64,000 bases of DNA from Sutcliffiella sp. FSL R7-0096. Its GTDB lineage: Bacteria > Bacillota > Bacilli > Bacillales > Bacillaceae_I. The stretch covers positions 786,001 through 850,000 of the forward strand of contig NZ_CP152003.1 of NCBI RefSeq assembly GCF_038595065.1, written 5' to 3'. Under the pieces are notes generated by a model. It had not been told where the DNA came from. It searched no databases and saw nothing but the letters and a program-made list of their open reading frames with translations. The translations under genes and the position numbers were made by a program. Shown piece after piece: positions 8,674 through 18,371 of this stretch (within the stretch, counting starts at the first letter, position 1; each line of letters begins with the position of its first letter).

Positions 8674-11600
8674 ATGAAGGGTTCATCATCAAAAAGGCTA
8701 TCGTTGATTTTCATAATCGTTTTGTTTTTTAGCAGCATTGTCACACCAGCTGGTGCAGAATTCTATCAGCAAAAAGAGGGCCAATTAGTGAATCCTCTGC
8801 AACAAGATAGAGAACTTCCAATGGATGATTTGAATGAGAATAAAGAAAACGATCCATTATATGGGCAGGATATGACATCTTTTGATCCAAATGAAAATGT
8901 GCGTTTAATCGTCCAAGTGGATGTAAATGATAAAGCGAGAACTGTACCTGAAAAACAAGTAGAGCAAGTAAAGGATACGTTCATAAAGAAAAGAAATGGT
9001 TCCACTGAAATAAGGCATACCTATGCCACAGACTTTTATGGATTCAGTATCGAAACAACCATGAAGGAAGCAGAGAAGTTAAAAGAGGTTGAAGGCGTAA
9101 AAGATATTCGCATCGCTAAAACCTATGAGCACAGCGTGTTGAAGAGTAAGGAAATTGTGGAAGCAATGAATGTATGGACAAAGTATCATTATAGAGGAGA
9201 AGGAATGGTCGTTGCCATTGTTGATAGTGGAATTGATTACGAGCATGAGGCAATGCAGCTTTCAGAAAAAGGGAAGAAGGAAGCGAAGTATAATATAAAT
9301 AATATCCAAAAGAAGTTGGATGAAACAGATGTAGAGGATATTTGGTACACGGATAAAGTACCGACTGGATATAACTGGGCAGATAAAAACACAAATGTCA
9401 AATCAACTAACAATTCTCACGGTACGCATGTGGCAGGAATTGTTGGAGCATATGAAGAGTCTCAGAAGAAGGCAGTAGGAGTCGCTCCGGATGTCCAGTT
9501 GCTTGCCGAGAAAGTATTTTCTGATAGTTTAGGATTTGCATACGATGATGACATCGCGGCTGGTATTTACCACGCTGTTGAGCTGGGTGCAGATGTTATT
9601 AATTTAAGTTTAGGTTCAGAGGCTGGGATGGTGGATCCGGATGATATCGTACAACGGGCAATCCAATTTGCTACGGATCATGGGGTGCTGGTAGTAGCAT
9701 CGGCTGGAAATGCTTCATACAGCACAAAACAAAGCCTGCTAGAACGCTCTCAATTACCATTGGCCAAAAATCCCGATATCGGTCTTGTCGGTGACCCTGG
9801 TATTACGCCATCTGCTCTGCAGGTTGCTTCTTCTGAAAGTGATCTGATGAAAGTAGATTCCCTTAAAATGAATGATGGAAGTATACTAGGCTATCAAATT
9901 CAATCAAGATCCCAAAAGATTATAGATAACCTAGAAGTTAGTAAGGATTATGAATTAATTTTTGCAGGTGAAGGATTTGGAAAGCATTTGGACGGATTGG
10001 ACTTAAAGGGGAAAATCGTTGTTGCACAACCGGAGAAATCCTATTCAACGTATAGCACTCTTCAATTTGATACGGCAAGAAATGGGGCGGTCGCACTTAT
10101 TGTGATTCCGCCAAGTACCGTTCCTTCGTATGCCAATTTACTTTTTACTCCCAATAGCATTCCGGCAGTAACAACCAGTCACGAAATGGGGTATCAGGTG
10201 GTAGAGCGGTTAAAAAGTGGAGAAAATTTAACGGTACAATTATCAAACGATGGACTTTGGGTGCAAAACCCTGCAACCGAGCCAATGTCAGATTTCTCAT
10301 CATACGGTTCACCTACAGACCTAAGCTTTAAGCCTGAAATTACGGCTCCTGGGGGAAAAATAAACTCGACCGTCCTGAACAATCAGTATGAAACAATGAG
10401 TGGAACGTCTATGGCTAGTCCGCATGTCGCAGCAGGTGGAGCTTTACTTCTTCAAAAATATTACGAAAAGCTTCATCTACCTAAAGATAAAAATACTATT
10501 TTACTAGCAAAGAATGTCTTAATGAACACCTCTGAAGTAATCACAAATCCGAATCACCACAATTTAGCGTATTCTCCACGAAGACAAGGGTCAGGAATGA
10601 TGAAAATTGAACAAGCAATTAAGACTCCATATATGCTACATCATGTTGATGCCCCTTTAGAACAAGCTTCATCTGTTGCTTTAAAAGAAGTGGACCGTAC
10701 TTTTGATTTCACCTTAGATGTAAAGCCGTTAGCCAAAAATTTAGAAAAGGCGAATCACCAGTATGAAATCGTTGTAGATGTGTTGATGGATGAAACCGAG
10801 AATAGAACTTATAACGGAGTAGAAAGAGAGTATTTAACATTAAACTCTATTCCTATCGAAGAAGCCAGCATTAAAATTAATGGAAAAAAACAACATAAAC
10901 ATACTAAATTCCAATACAAACCAAGAAGAGACGGGGAAGTAAACATCTCTATAACATTACCAGAGAATTTAAGCGATGGAAGATTCGTAGAAGGATTCGT
11001 TCGTTTTATACCAAAAGGCAGTTCTGTAAAAGATTTGACAACGTTAACAATACCATTTATGGGCTTCTATGGTGAGTGGGATTCCATTGGCAATCTTGAT
11101 GAAAGCCCAGTTGATAGCGACCCATTCTTGGGCTATACAGTATTGTGGAATGACATGCTGGAGCTTCCAATGGGATATGATCAGACTACGGGAACATTTG
11201 AACCAGAAAAGGTTGGGTATTCACCAAGATCCATTGCGACAGGAATCTACCCTTCATTTACGGCATTACGAAATCTGAAAGAAGTGTCTCTCAGTATCCA
11301 AGATAAAGATGGGAACATTATCTCCAGCATCTCTAACTTTAGTGAATTCACCGAGGATGACAGCCCTTATGCTTTTAGAAAGAACATCATGAGCCGTAAC
11401 GATTTCTACTATAGTTTTGATTGGTTATTTTGGAGTGGCCACGATGACGAAGGAAAGATTCTACCGGATGGAAACTATTACTATGTATATGAAAGTATAT
11501 TAAATTATGAGGGAGCAGAGCCTCAGCAAACCAAAATTCCAATTAAAATCGATTCCGTTTCACCAGTAATTGAAAATATAAAGATAGAAGACCAACCAGA

Positions 11601-12102
11601 TGGAAAATATAAAATATCTTGGGATGTTATCGAAGAAGATAGTGGCTATATAGGAAGCAAGCTTTGGGTGAATGGTAAATCTAAGAGCTTGAATTCCAAA
11701 AAAAATGAATACATTTCGGATGAAAGTCCTCAAATGGTGATGGTTTCAGCGATTGATGCGCTCCGTAATGTAGGGGTGGGATATGTTGGAGAAGATGAAT
11801 TGCTCCATGCAGAACCATTTATCAACTATTTGCACGTTTCCGGAACGAATGTAAATGAAACGAAGCCAGCTTCCATCCTACTCTTTGGTTATAAGCGTTT
11901 GGATTGGCTCTTTGAGATTTCGGATGCAGATGGTAATGTGTTGGAGTATGCCGAAATCGAAAATGAGCATTCTATTTATGGGTTGAAATGGTCCCCCGAT
12001 GCTGACTACCCAGATGGTGAATATTATTTGACTGTAACAGGAACGGATGAAACAGGATTGTCGTTAACCTCTGTGCCAAAGGTTATAACGGTAAAACAAT
12101 GA
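8674..12102 (+). CDS. Large secreted S8 peptidase (lactocepin-like layout)
   Basis: 1142 aa; start ATG with AGGGTGAGAGG upstream. Signal peptide about 1-28 ending at TPAGA. A propeptide follows, then an S8 domain with Asp184 (AIVDSGIDYEHE), His249 (SHGTHVAG) and Ser579 (SGTSMASPHVA). A PA-like insert separates His and Ser, containing LKGKIVVAQPEKS. The C-terminal third has Fn3/Ig-like beta domains including FlgD-type 'PDGNYYYVYE' and 'PDGEYYLTVTGTDETG' repeats. Unlike the two flanking peptidases it has no dockerin and no evident sorting signal. It sits 138 bases after the camelysin gene, possibly co-transcribed. It probably degrades large extracellular proteins. Confidence 0.88.
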   Translation: MKGSSSKRLSLIFIIVLFFSSIVTPAGAEFYQQKEGQLVNPLQQDRELPMDDLNENKENDPLYGQDMTSFDPNENVRLIVQVDVNDKARTVPEKQVEQVKDTFIKKRNGSTEIRHTYATDFYGFSIETTMKEAEKLKEVEGVKDIRIAKTYEHSVLKSKEIVEAMNVWTKYHYRGEGMVVAIVDSGIDYEHEAMQLSEKGKKEAKYNINNIQKKLDETDVEDIWYTDKVPTGYNWADKNTNVKSTNNSHGTHVAGIVGAYEESQKKAVGVAPDVQLLAEKVFSDSLGFAYDDDIAAGIYHAVELGADVINLSLGSEAGMVDPDDIVQRAIQFATDHGVLVVASAGNASYSTKQSLLERSQLPLAKNPDIGLVGDPGITPSALQVASSESDLMKVDSLKMNDGSILGYQIQSRSQKIIDNLEVSKDYELIFAGEGFGKHLDGLDLKGKIVVAQPEKSYSTYSTLQFDTARNGAVALIVIPPSTVPSYANLLFTPNSIPAVTTSHEMGYQVVERLKSGENLTVQLSNDGLWVQNPATEPMSDFSSYGSPTDLSFKPEITAPGGKINSTVLNNQYETMSGTSMASPHVAAGGALLLQKYYEKLHLPKDKNTILLAKNVLMNTSEVITNPNHHNLAYSPRRQGSGMMKIEQAIKTPYMLHHVDAPLEQASSVALKEVDRTFDFTLDVKPLAKNLEKANHQYEIVVDVLMDETENRTYNGVEREYLTLNSIPIEEASIKINGKKQHKHTKFQYKPRRDGEVNISITLPENLSDGRFVEGFVRFIPKGSSVKDLTTLTIPFMGFYGEWDSIGNLDESPVDSDPFLGYTVLWNDMLELPMGYDQTTGTFEPEKVGYSPRSIATGIYPSFTALRNLKEVSLSIQDKDGNIISSISNFSEFTEDDSPYAFRKNIMSRNDFYYSFDWLFWSGHDDEGKILPDGNYYYVYESILNYEGAEPQQTKIPIKIDSVSPVIENIKIEDQPDGKYKISWDVIEEDSGYIGSKLWVNGKSKSLNSKKNEYISDESPQMVMVSAIDALRNVGVGYVGEDELLHAEPFINYLHVSGTNVNETKPASILLFGYKRLDWLFEISDADGNVLEYAEIENEHSIYGLKWSPDADYPDGEYYLTVTGTDETGLSLTSVPKVITVKQ

Positions 12103-12191
12103 TGTTAAAGGTCTAGTTTTTCTACTTGAAAGCTAAATTTTGGTATTCTCTTTGTCACCATTGCCACAACATATAAAAAGGGAGAGATTCC

Positions 12192-12452
12192 ATGGAAAAC
12201 CAGGACAGACTGATAAATTCATTTAGTGAGATCAATTTTTCAAAGTATAAAATGCCGATCATAGTTATATTTTCTAGTCCGACAGATTATCAGGACATGT
12301 ATATAGCAAGGATATTCGATGTCAATAAACCTACTAACTATATCTTGATGAGAACAAATTTAGAAGCTATTAGAAAGGAAATACCTAAGGGATTTTCTCT
12401 AATAAAAAAATCACCCGGTGATGATCCAACAATTGTTGAAACTTGGATTTGA
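12192..12452 (+). CDS. Small hypothetical protein
   Basis: 86 aa with a clear ribosome site (AAGGGAGAG) nine bases before ATG. It is soluble, has no signal peptide or membrane segment, and is mixed alpha/beta in character (IIVIFSSPTDYQDMYIARIFDV). It lies 90 bases after the S8 peptidase and is followed by a repeat element. I do not recognise the family. Codon use and spacing support a real gene. Confidence 0.6.
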   Translation: MENQDRLINSFSEINFSKYKMPIIVIFSSPTDYQDMYIARIFDVNKPTNYILMRTNLEAIRKEIPKGFSLIKKSPGDDPTIVETWI

Positions 12453-12458
12453 TATTTA

Positions 12459-12614
12459 GGCTCTGTTAAGCGCAGCTGTTGATTTCCGCAGCAGACTGCG
12501 CTTATTCAAGGGCGAGCTTGAGTCTCCTCGGGCTTCTCCCTGCGGGGTCTCAAGATTGCCGGTACCTCTGCAGAAGTAACAGCTACAACCCTACTAATAT
12601 CAACAATCAGAGCC
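12459..12614. repeat. Structured intergenic repeat with short terminal inverted repeats
   Basis: A 156-bp GC-richer block bounded by GGCTCTG (12459-12465) and its inverse CAGAGCC (12608-12614). The interior contains TCTCCTCGGGCTTCTCCC and TGCGGGGTCTC. These match, in reverse orientation, the GACCCCGCAGGGCGTAGCCCG core of the element at 16894-17103. Both look like diverged members of the common Bacillaceae intergenic repeat. No clear target duplication is seen here. Confidence 0.6.
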
Positions 12615-12687
12615 AATTATTATGAGTCTACTACATTTCTTGATTACCATGCTTTAGGTTTAGAATAAATTTTTCAGGAGGAACGTT

Positions 12688-15600
12688 ATGAAATTTGGAA
12701 AAATAAAACATATAATTACAGGAACATTAGTTGCTAGTTTGTTATTTTCCACGGGGACTTCATATAAAGCTATTGCTGAAGATAATTATCAGAATAATAA
12801 AAATAGTTTGGAGCGGATGTTAGTTAATTTAACGGAGCAGCAAAGGAAAGCGCTGAAAGAACTTGAAATTACACCAGGATTTGTTGTTTCACCAGATATT
12901 AACAAAGAGAGTTCAGAATTAGTCAACGTGATTGTAGAATTTAATTCTGACCCAGCAGAGGTGGAAGTGGCAAAGAATGCTGTAAAAGGAAAAAGAATGA
13001 CTCTTTCTACGGCAAAAAGTAAAGTGAAAAAAGATCACGATACGTTTCAAAAAGAATGGAAAACTATCAAAAGCTTAAATAGACCAAATGAAGAAAAGAT
13101 GAAAGACTCCGAGATTACGAGAGAATACCATGAGGCATTCAATGGAGTAGCGATGACATTACCGGGAACGGCAGTGCAAGAGTTACTTAGTACAGGAGTT
13201 GTCAAACGTATTTGGAAAGATGATGAAGTGAAGCTTGATCTGCCAGAAGAAGCAAGTGAAATGAAATCATCAACTTCATCAAAGATAGATGATAGCCTTG
13301 TGCAAATTGGTGCAGACAAGCTGCATCAAGAGAATATTTCCGGTTCGGGAGTAAAAGTAGGGGTTATTGATACAGGAATTGACTATAATCACCCAGATTT
13401 AAAAGATTCTTATAAAGGTGGATACGATTTTGTTGATAATGATTCGGATCCAATGGAGGCAACTTATCAGGAGTGGAAGGATTCCGGAAGACCTGAATTT
13501 GAAGGTGGTTCCAGTTACTATACATTACATGGAACACATGTAGCTGGATCTATCGCGGCACAAAAGAAAAACAGCTCGGCATCTGCAGTAAAGGGAGTAG
13601 CCCCTGATGTGGATCTATATATGTATCGTGTGTTGGGTTCTTATGGGAGAGGCTCGCTCGCTTCAGTCATTGCAGGTATTGACAGGGCGGTTCAAGATGA
13701 GATGGATGTTATCAATTTATCGTTGGGATCAAGTATTAATGACCCGCTCAATCCGACATCTATAGCGGTTAATAATGCGATGCTCTCTGGAGTTGTTACG
13801 GTCGTTGCGTCAGGAAACTCAGGACCTGGTGAAAAGACGCTAGGATCTCCTGGAGCAGCAGCATTCGGAATTACGGTAGGGGCCAGTGATGTTTCGGTAA
13901 CCATTCCAACGATTACTGCAAGTGCAGGGGAAGCCAAGATCACTGATATGAAATTATTGGCACAGAACTTTACAGATAAATTAGAAGATCTCGAAAATAA
14001 AACCTTGCCTACTGTCGATGTGGGAATAGGAACTAAAAGCGACTTTAACAATAAAGATGTTGCTGGTAAGGTAGCAGTCATTCGACGAGGAAATATTACA
14101 TTTGATGAAAAAATACAAAATGCCAGGGATGCAGGTGCTAAAGCTGTAATTGTCTACAACCATGTTGATGGTGAAATAGAAGCTTATCTTGGAGAAGGGA
14201 TGCATTATATTCCTACTTTCCAGATTACAAAAGCTGACGGAGAACAGTTGCTTTCACAATCAGAAATTACCTTTGAATCATTAGGCAGCATCAAGACAGA
14301 AGGAGACCGCTTAGCTGAATTTAGTTCGAGAGGTCCTGCTAACGGGAATGATGACATTAAGCCAGATGTCGTTGGACCGGGAGTAGCAATATTTTCTACT
14401 ATTCCTGAGTTTATTAATGATCCACAGGACGGGGAAGATTACGATAGCGCGTATGCTCGTCTTCAAGGAACATCCATGGCTGCTCCTCATGTAGCTGGGA
14501 CTGCCGCACTTATCTTGCAAGCAAATCCAGATTATACGCCTTTTGATGTGAAGGCTGCCATAATGAATACAGCGGATAAAATGAATGGTGATTACTCTGT
14601 CAATGAAATTGGATCAGGCAGGATCAATGCGTATGAAGCTGTCCATGCGGATACATTAGTGAAGGTAATGGATAAAACGATGCATGAACAAGATGGTAGT
14701 TTAATAGAAATTGATGAAGAAACAGGTTCCATTGCTTTCGGCAGTCATTTCAAGGAGGAAGACGGCCCTGTTGAAGACAGCAGGAAAGTAGTTATACGGA
14801 ACTTAGATGAAAAAGATGTGAAGGAATTTAACACAAAGGTCGAATTTATATCAGCTAGGGGAGAAATCAAAGATGCTGATAAAAATGACGTAGGAATAAT
14901 AATAGAAAATACTGTTTTCATTGAAGCAGGAAAATCTAAAGAGATAGAGCCGAGTATACGTGTTTCAGAAGCAGCGGAATTCGGGCGGTATGAAGGATAT
15001 ATTCATCTAGTAAATTCGAACAATGAAGAAGAGCACTACCAAATACCATTTTCCATCCGTGTGGCAGAAAAAGGATTTGAGAAGATGGTATTGACAAGGC
15101 CGATGATTGCGAATGATTCGAAGGCACATCCGTATTATACGCCATATACCAATGCAATCGTAAAATTATCAAATCCATTAAAGACGATTGATGTGGTGGT
15201 AAAAGATGGGGAATCAGGAGAAGCGATTGGATTCATTGCAACCATCAATGCAAGCCATTTATTGACAGGTATAGATTATTGGGCAGATGCAATTTTTAAA
15301 GGAAGGGTGTACCCATTCACCAATGATCCTTCGCAGCCAATTTCTGATAAAGAGGTGAAACTGCCTGAAGGTGATTATACGTTTGAGATGATTGGGTATG
15401 ATGAGCAAGGTATTCCCCGAAGTAAAGGCGCAATTGTGATGATTGATAATACGCCTCCTGAAGTAGAGGTATCCATGGATCCTGGTATTTATGAAGTGGA
15501 TGATTCGATGTACACGAAAGAAGACGGATATGACGGCCCTGCAGTATGGGTGCATGGGAACGTATATGATTCGACAGTCGATGCTCTCAAACAGAAAGGA

Positions 15601-16854
15601 ATGGCTATCGATCAATCTGTGAATGGGGCACTTTGGTGGGAGTATAACTACTATAATCATTATTTCCTTGCGGTGGATAGCGAAGGGAACTTTAGATTTC
15701 CTGCAACGAAGGAAAGAATTGACCAAATGTCTTATTTAGATTCCAATTTATTTGTATTTGATAATGCAACAGCTTCAGTAGGATATCCGCAAGGTATAAA
15801 TCGTTACCTGTTCATAAAAGAAGGGACGGAATACGCGGTTCCAAGTTATGATAAAGAAAAGGTGCGTCTAGGGGACGAAATTACAATGACATTGAATTTG
15901 AACAATGTTAAGCAACTGGCCTCTGGAGAATTCAATGTATCTTTCTATAATAAACACTTTGAATTTCTGAATGTCAAAGTCAATGAGGCCTTTAAAAAGT
16001 ACGCAGATGAAAAGGGTGTAAACCTTATATTAGATGAACCAACATTAAATGCTAGTAATGTCAAAGTGGGAGCTTCGATTGAGGAAGATGATTTAGCTAT
16101 CGATCAGAACCTGCCGTTCTTGGATGTCACATTCAAAGTCATTAACGACGAAAACTACAATTACCAAGAGGGATTATCATTTGATATTACAGCCTTTAAA
16201 TATAAGAAAACATCTGATTCTAATACTAATACAATTCGAGTATATAAAGACAAGTCTTTTATAATTCTAGCAAAATACTCCATCGTAAATGGAAATATGA
16301 AACCAGAAGCATTCTTGAGAGACAATGGTCAATGGGATACTACAATTGATTTCTCTAAGCTTGGAGCGAAGGTATATGCGAAAAATAAGAAAGGAAAAAC
16401 CTTTGAAGCATCGATTATTCATAGTAATGCTTACTATACAATAGATAAACTACCAACTACAGAACCAGAGTATGATATCTATGTGCAAGTACCAGGTCAT
16501 CTTACGAGCAAAACGACTGAGACTGTAGGGACGTACATTGATGGTGAGATAGTGGGGACACGACATATAGCCCAAATAGAAACAGGCTATGCGGGTGACG
16601 TAAATGGTGACAATATGATTGATATAGAAGATGCGATTATTGCGGTTTTCTCCTATGGGAAAGAGAATGTAGGTGTAAACAAAGGAGACATTAATCAAGA
16701 TGGTAAAGTAGATGAAAAAGACCTTCGATACATCGAGAAAAACTTCTTGAAAGTAGGGGCAGATGTCAAAGGGAATAAAAAACCTAAAGAAAAATCAGGC
16801 AAAGTAACGTTGGAGAAATTATTCCATTCAATAGGGCTTGAATTGAGAAATTAA
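12688..16854 (+). CDS. Secreted multidomain S8 peptidase with C-terminal dockerin repeats
   Basis: 1388 aa; CAGGAGG lies seven bases before ATG. Signal peptide about 1-31 ending SYKAIAE; I9-like propeptide. The S8 domain has Asp228 (VIDTGIDYNHPD), His281 (LHGTHVAG) and Ser596 (QGTSMAAPHVAG). A PA insert is near 455-520 (AGKVAVIRRGNITFDE). Long beta-rich modules follow, including a cohesin-like segment near 1050-1175 (VRLGDEITMTLNLNN) and an X-module-like domain (KLGAKVYAKNKKGK). A two-repeat dockerin lies at about 1304-1365 (GDVNGDNMIDIEDAI, then GDINQDGKVDEKDL). It is the closest paralogue of the 1313 gene. A protein holding both cohesin-like and dockerin-like parts could self-associate, but that is inference. 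Confidence 0.9.
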   Translation: MKFGKIKHIITGTLVASLLFSTGTSYKAIAEDNYQNNKNSLERMLVNLTEQQRKALKELEITPGFVVSPDINKESSELVNVIVEFNSDPAEVEVAKNAVKGKRMTLSTAKSKVKKDHDTFQKEWKTIKSLNRPNEEKMKDSEITREYHEAFNGVAMTLPGTAVQELLSTGVVKRIWKDDEVKLDLPEEASEMKSSTSSKIDDSLVQIGADKLHQENISGSGVKVGVIDTGIDYNHPDLKDSYKGGYDFVDNDSDPMEATYQEWKDSGRPEFEGGSSYYTLHGTHVAGSIAAQKKNSSASAVKGVAPDVDLYMYRVLGSYGRGSLASVIAGIDRAVQDEMDVINLSLGSSINDPLNPTSIAVNNAMLSGVVTVVASGNSGPGEKTLGSPGAAAFGITVGASDVSVTIPTITASAGEAKITDMKLLAQNFTDKLEDLENKTLPTVDVGIGTKSDFNNKDVAGKVAVIRRGNITFDEKIQNARDAGAKAVIVYNHVDGEIEAYLGEGMHYIPTFQITKADGEQLLSQSEITFESLGSIKTEGDRLAEFSSRGPANGNDDIKPDVVGPGVAIFSTIPEFINDPQDGEDYDSAYARLQGTSMAAPHVAGTAALILQANPDYTPFDVKAAIMNTADKMNGDYSVNEIGSGRINAYEAVHADTLVKVMDKTMHEQDGSLIEIDEETGSIAFGSHFKEEDGPVEDSRKVVIRNLDEKDVKEFNTKVEFISARGEIKDADKNDVGIIIENTVFIEAGKSKEIEPSIRVSEAAEFGRYEGYIHLVNSNNEEEHYQIPFSIRVAEKGFEKMVLTRPMIANDSKAHPYYTPYTNAIVKLSNPLKTIDVVVKDGESGEAIGFIATINASHLLTGIDYWADAIFKGRVYPFTNDPSQPISDKEVKLPEGDYTFEMIGYDEQGIPRSKGAIVMIDNTPPEVEVSMDPGIYEVDDSMYTKEDGYDGPAVWVHGNVYDSTVDALKQKGMAIDQSVNGALWWEYNYYNHYFLAVDSEGNFRFPATKERIDQMSYLDSNLFVFDNATASVGYPQGINRYLFIKEGTEYAVPSYDKEKVRLGDEITMTLNLNNVKQLASGEFNVSFYNKHFEFLNVKVNEAFKKYADEKGVNLILDEPTLNASNVKVGASIEEDDLAIDQNLPFLDVTFKVINDENYNYQEGLSFDITAFKYKKTSDSNTNTIRVYKDKSFIILAKYSIVNGNMKPEAFLRDNGQWDTTIDFSKLGAKVYAKNKKGKTFEASIIHSNAYYTIDKLPTTEPEYDIYVQVPGHLTSKTTETVGTYIDGEIVGTRHIAQIETGYAGDVNGDNMIDIEDAIIAVFSYGKENVGVNKGDINQDGKVDEKDLRYIEKNFLKVGADVKGNKKPKEKSGKVTLEKLFHSIGLELRN

Positions 16855-16866
16855 ATAAATGCAAAA

Positions 16867-16893
16867 AATGCCAGGGAGAAATCCCTGGCATTT
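16867..16893 (+). terminator. Terminator hairpin truncated by a repeat insertion
   Basis: Perfect 11-bp arms AATGCCAGGGA and TCCCTGGCATT around a GAAA loop, 12 bases after the peptidase stop. The T tail is absent because a repeat element begins at 16894. The 3' arm reappears at 17104-17118 next to the convergent regulator gene. The original hairpin probably ended both genes. Confidence 0.75.
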
Positions 16894-17103
16894 CAGCGTG
16901 TAGACAAAGCTTAAAATAATGAAATTCTCTAGTTGATCGCAGTGGAAGGAGCGAAGACTCCTGCGGGAGGAAAGGACATGGAAGACCCCGCAGGGCGTAG
17001 CCCGAGGAGGCTTCCGGACTGCCCGCGGAAAGCGTAGCTCCTGCAACGAAGATCAACTCTTCCAACAGATAACCTAACTAGTTTATAGTTTGTCAACAGT
17101 CTG
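16894..17103. mobile_element. MITE-like element with imperfect terminal inverted repeats and 15-bp flanking duplication
   Basis: A 210-bp block. The left end CAGCGTGTAGACAAA matches the complement of the right end (CAGACTGTTGACAAA) at 12 of 15 positions. It is flanked by identical 15-bp copies of AAATCCCTGGCATTT (16879-16893 and 17104-17118). The interior carries GACTCCTGCGGGAGG, GACCCCGCAGGGCGTAGC and CCCGCGGAAAGCG, the hallmark of a GC-rich repeat found between genes in many Bacillaceae. It codes for nothing. Confidence 0.7.
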
Positions 17104-17141
17104 AAATCCCTGGCATTTATCTAGAACATACTCTACATTTT

Positions 17142-18371
17142 TTAACCATTATTAATTAATAAATCCGCAAGTTCTAGAGCATTATCGATTTGGCCGGTTT
17201 TTAAATGATAGTTAAAAAGTTCCTTTTCATAGCGCCTTACTAAAGAAACATAACCACATTTTTTATAGTAAGGTAAAGCTTTAGTACTTAAGTAATGAAG
17301 GTATTCCGGATTTTGATTGTTGATCTTATACAGAAGAAGTTGGAAATTTATTGTATAAAGAGTTTGGTTAATCTCTCTTGCAATCACTAATCCCTCGTTT
17401 CCAAGCTGTTCTAATTTATCATTTGATAAAATTCTTCCTTCATAGCAACATCGTATAAAAGCTTCCAAAGAAGTTAAGTATTCAGCTGATTTTTTGACTT
17501 TTAGTAGCATGGATTTATGATACAGTCGGCTAGAAGCCTTATAATCTTTTCTGCAATAATGTTCATGTGCTAAATTATGAAGAACGCTTGCCTTTTTATC
17601 ATGGGCATGGCAAAGATCACAGGTTTGAATTAAAACTTCATACTGCTCGACTGTTTTGTGGAAATCACGTTGCCCTTCACCTTCCCGAGTTATTAGCATA
17701 ATCAGTTCGGCATCTATAGCCCTTAAGTAATTATTGGTTCTGATGAAAAATCGCAAAGATAATTCTGCATAGTAATAAGCCAATATCTTCGAATTCACTG
17801 TAAGATAAGCGGTTGCTAAAGTTAAATAATGGTCTGGATGATTATAAACATCGCTGTTAATCGTTCGTAAAATATGGACTGCCTTTATCATATCCTTAGT
17901 AGCGAGGTAATAGATCCCTAATATGTGCTTTAGTAGGTTATTTTCATATGGAGGCAATTTTATTTGTTTTTTTTGGACAGTATTTATAATTTTGTCTGCT
18001 TCTATTAAATTGTTATGTAGAAGATGATATCTCGCTCTAAGTAAATCATAAAGGATTTGATATTCACTGATTTTGATTAGTTCTTCTTTTTCTAATTCCT
18101 TTTTTATTGTTTCAATAGCTCCGATTCGTTGCATAATGATCGCATCATGCCAGCGAGTAAGAGTTTTCTTTAAGTTATGAAAACGGCTTAATTCCTCTTC
18201 GATATTTATTCCAAGCCGTTTAGATAGCAGCATTGTGACCTCTGGGGAATATTCTGTCATCCCCCGTTCGATTTTACTTACATGAGTGTCAGAACATATC
18301 CCATCCCCAAGCTGCTGTTGTGTTAATTTAGCTTTCTTGCGAAAATATTTTATTATTCTTCCTTCATGCAT
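17142..18371 (-). CDS. HTH + TPR transcriptional regulator, RNPP (NprR/PlcR-like) type
   Basis: 409 aa. The start ATG at 18371 is chosen because GGGGAG lies seven bases upstream and the length then matches the 411-aa paralogue at 5639. The N-terminal XRE helix-turn-helix has LTQQQLGDGICSDTHVSKIE; the rest is TPR-like repeats (for example SVLHNLAHEHYCRKDYKASS). It is convergent with the dockerin S8 peptidase and divergent from the regulator at 18588. With its paralogue it brackets the sipW-camelysin-S8-S8 segment, so control of protease output by an exported peptide is a reasonable guess. No downstream peptide gene is recognisable; a repeat insertion sits just past its stop. Confidence 0.75.
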   Translation of the reverse strand: MHEGRIIKYFRKKAKLTQQQLGDGICSDTHVSKIERGMTEYSPEVTMLLSKRLGINIEEELSRFHNLKKTLTRWHDAIIMQRIGAIETIKKELEKEELIKISEYQILYDLLRARYHLLHNNLIEADKIINTVQKKQIKLPPYENNLLKHILGIYYLATKDMIKAVHILRTINSDVYNHPDHYLTLATAYLTVNSKILAYYYAELSLRFFIRTNNYLRAIDAELIMLITREGEGQRDFHKTVEQYEVLIQTCDLCHAHDKKASVLHNLAHEHYCRKDYKASSRLYHKSMLLKVKKSAEYLTSLEAFIRCCYEGRILSNDKLEQLGNEGLVIAREINQTLYTINFQLLLYKINNQNPEYLHYLSTKALPYYKKCGYVSLVRRYEKELFNYHLKTGQIDNALELADLLINNG

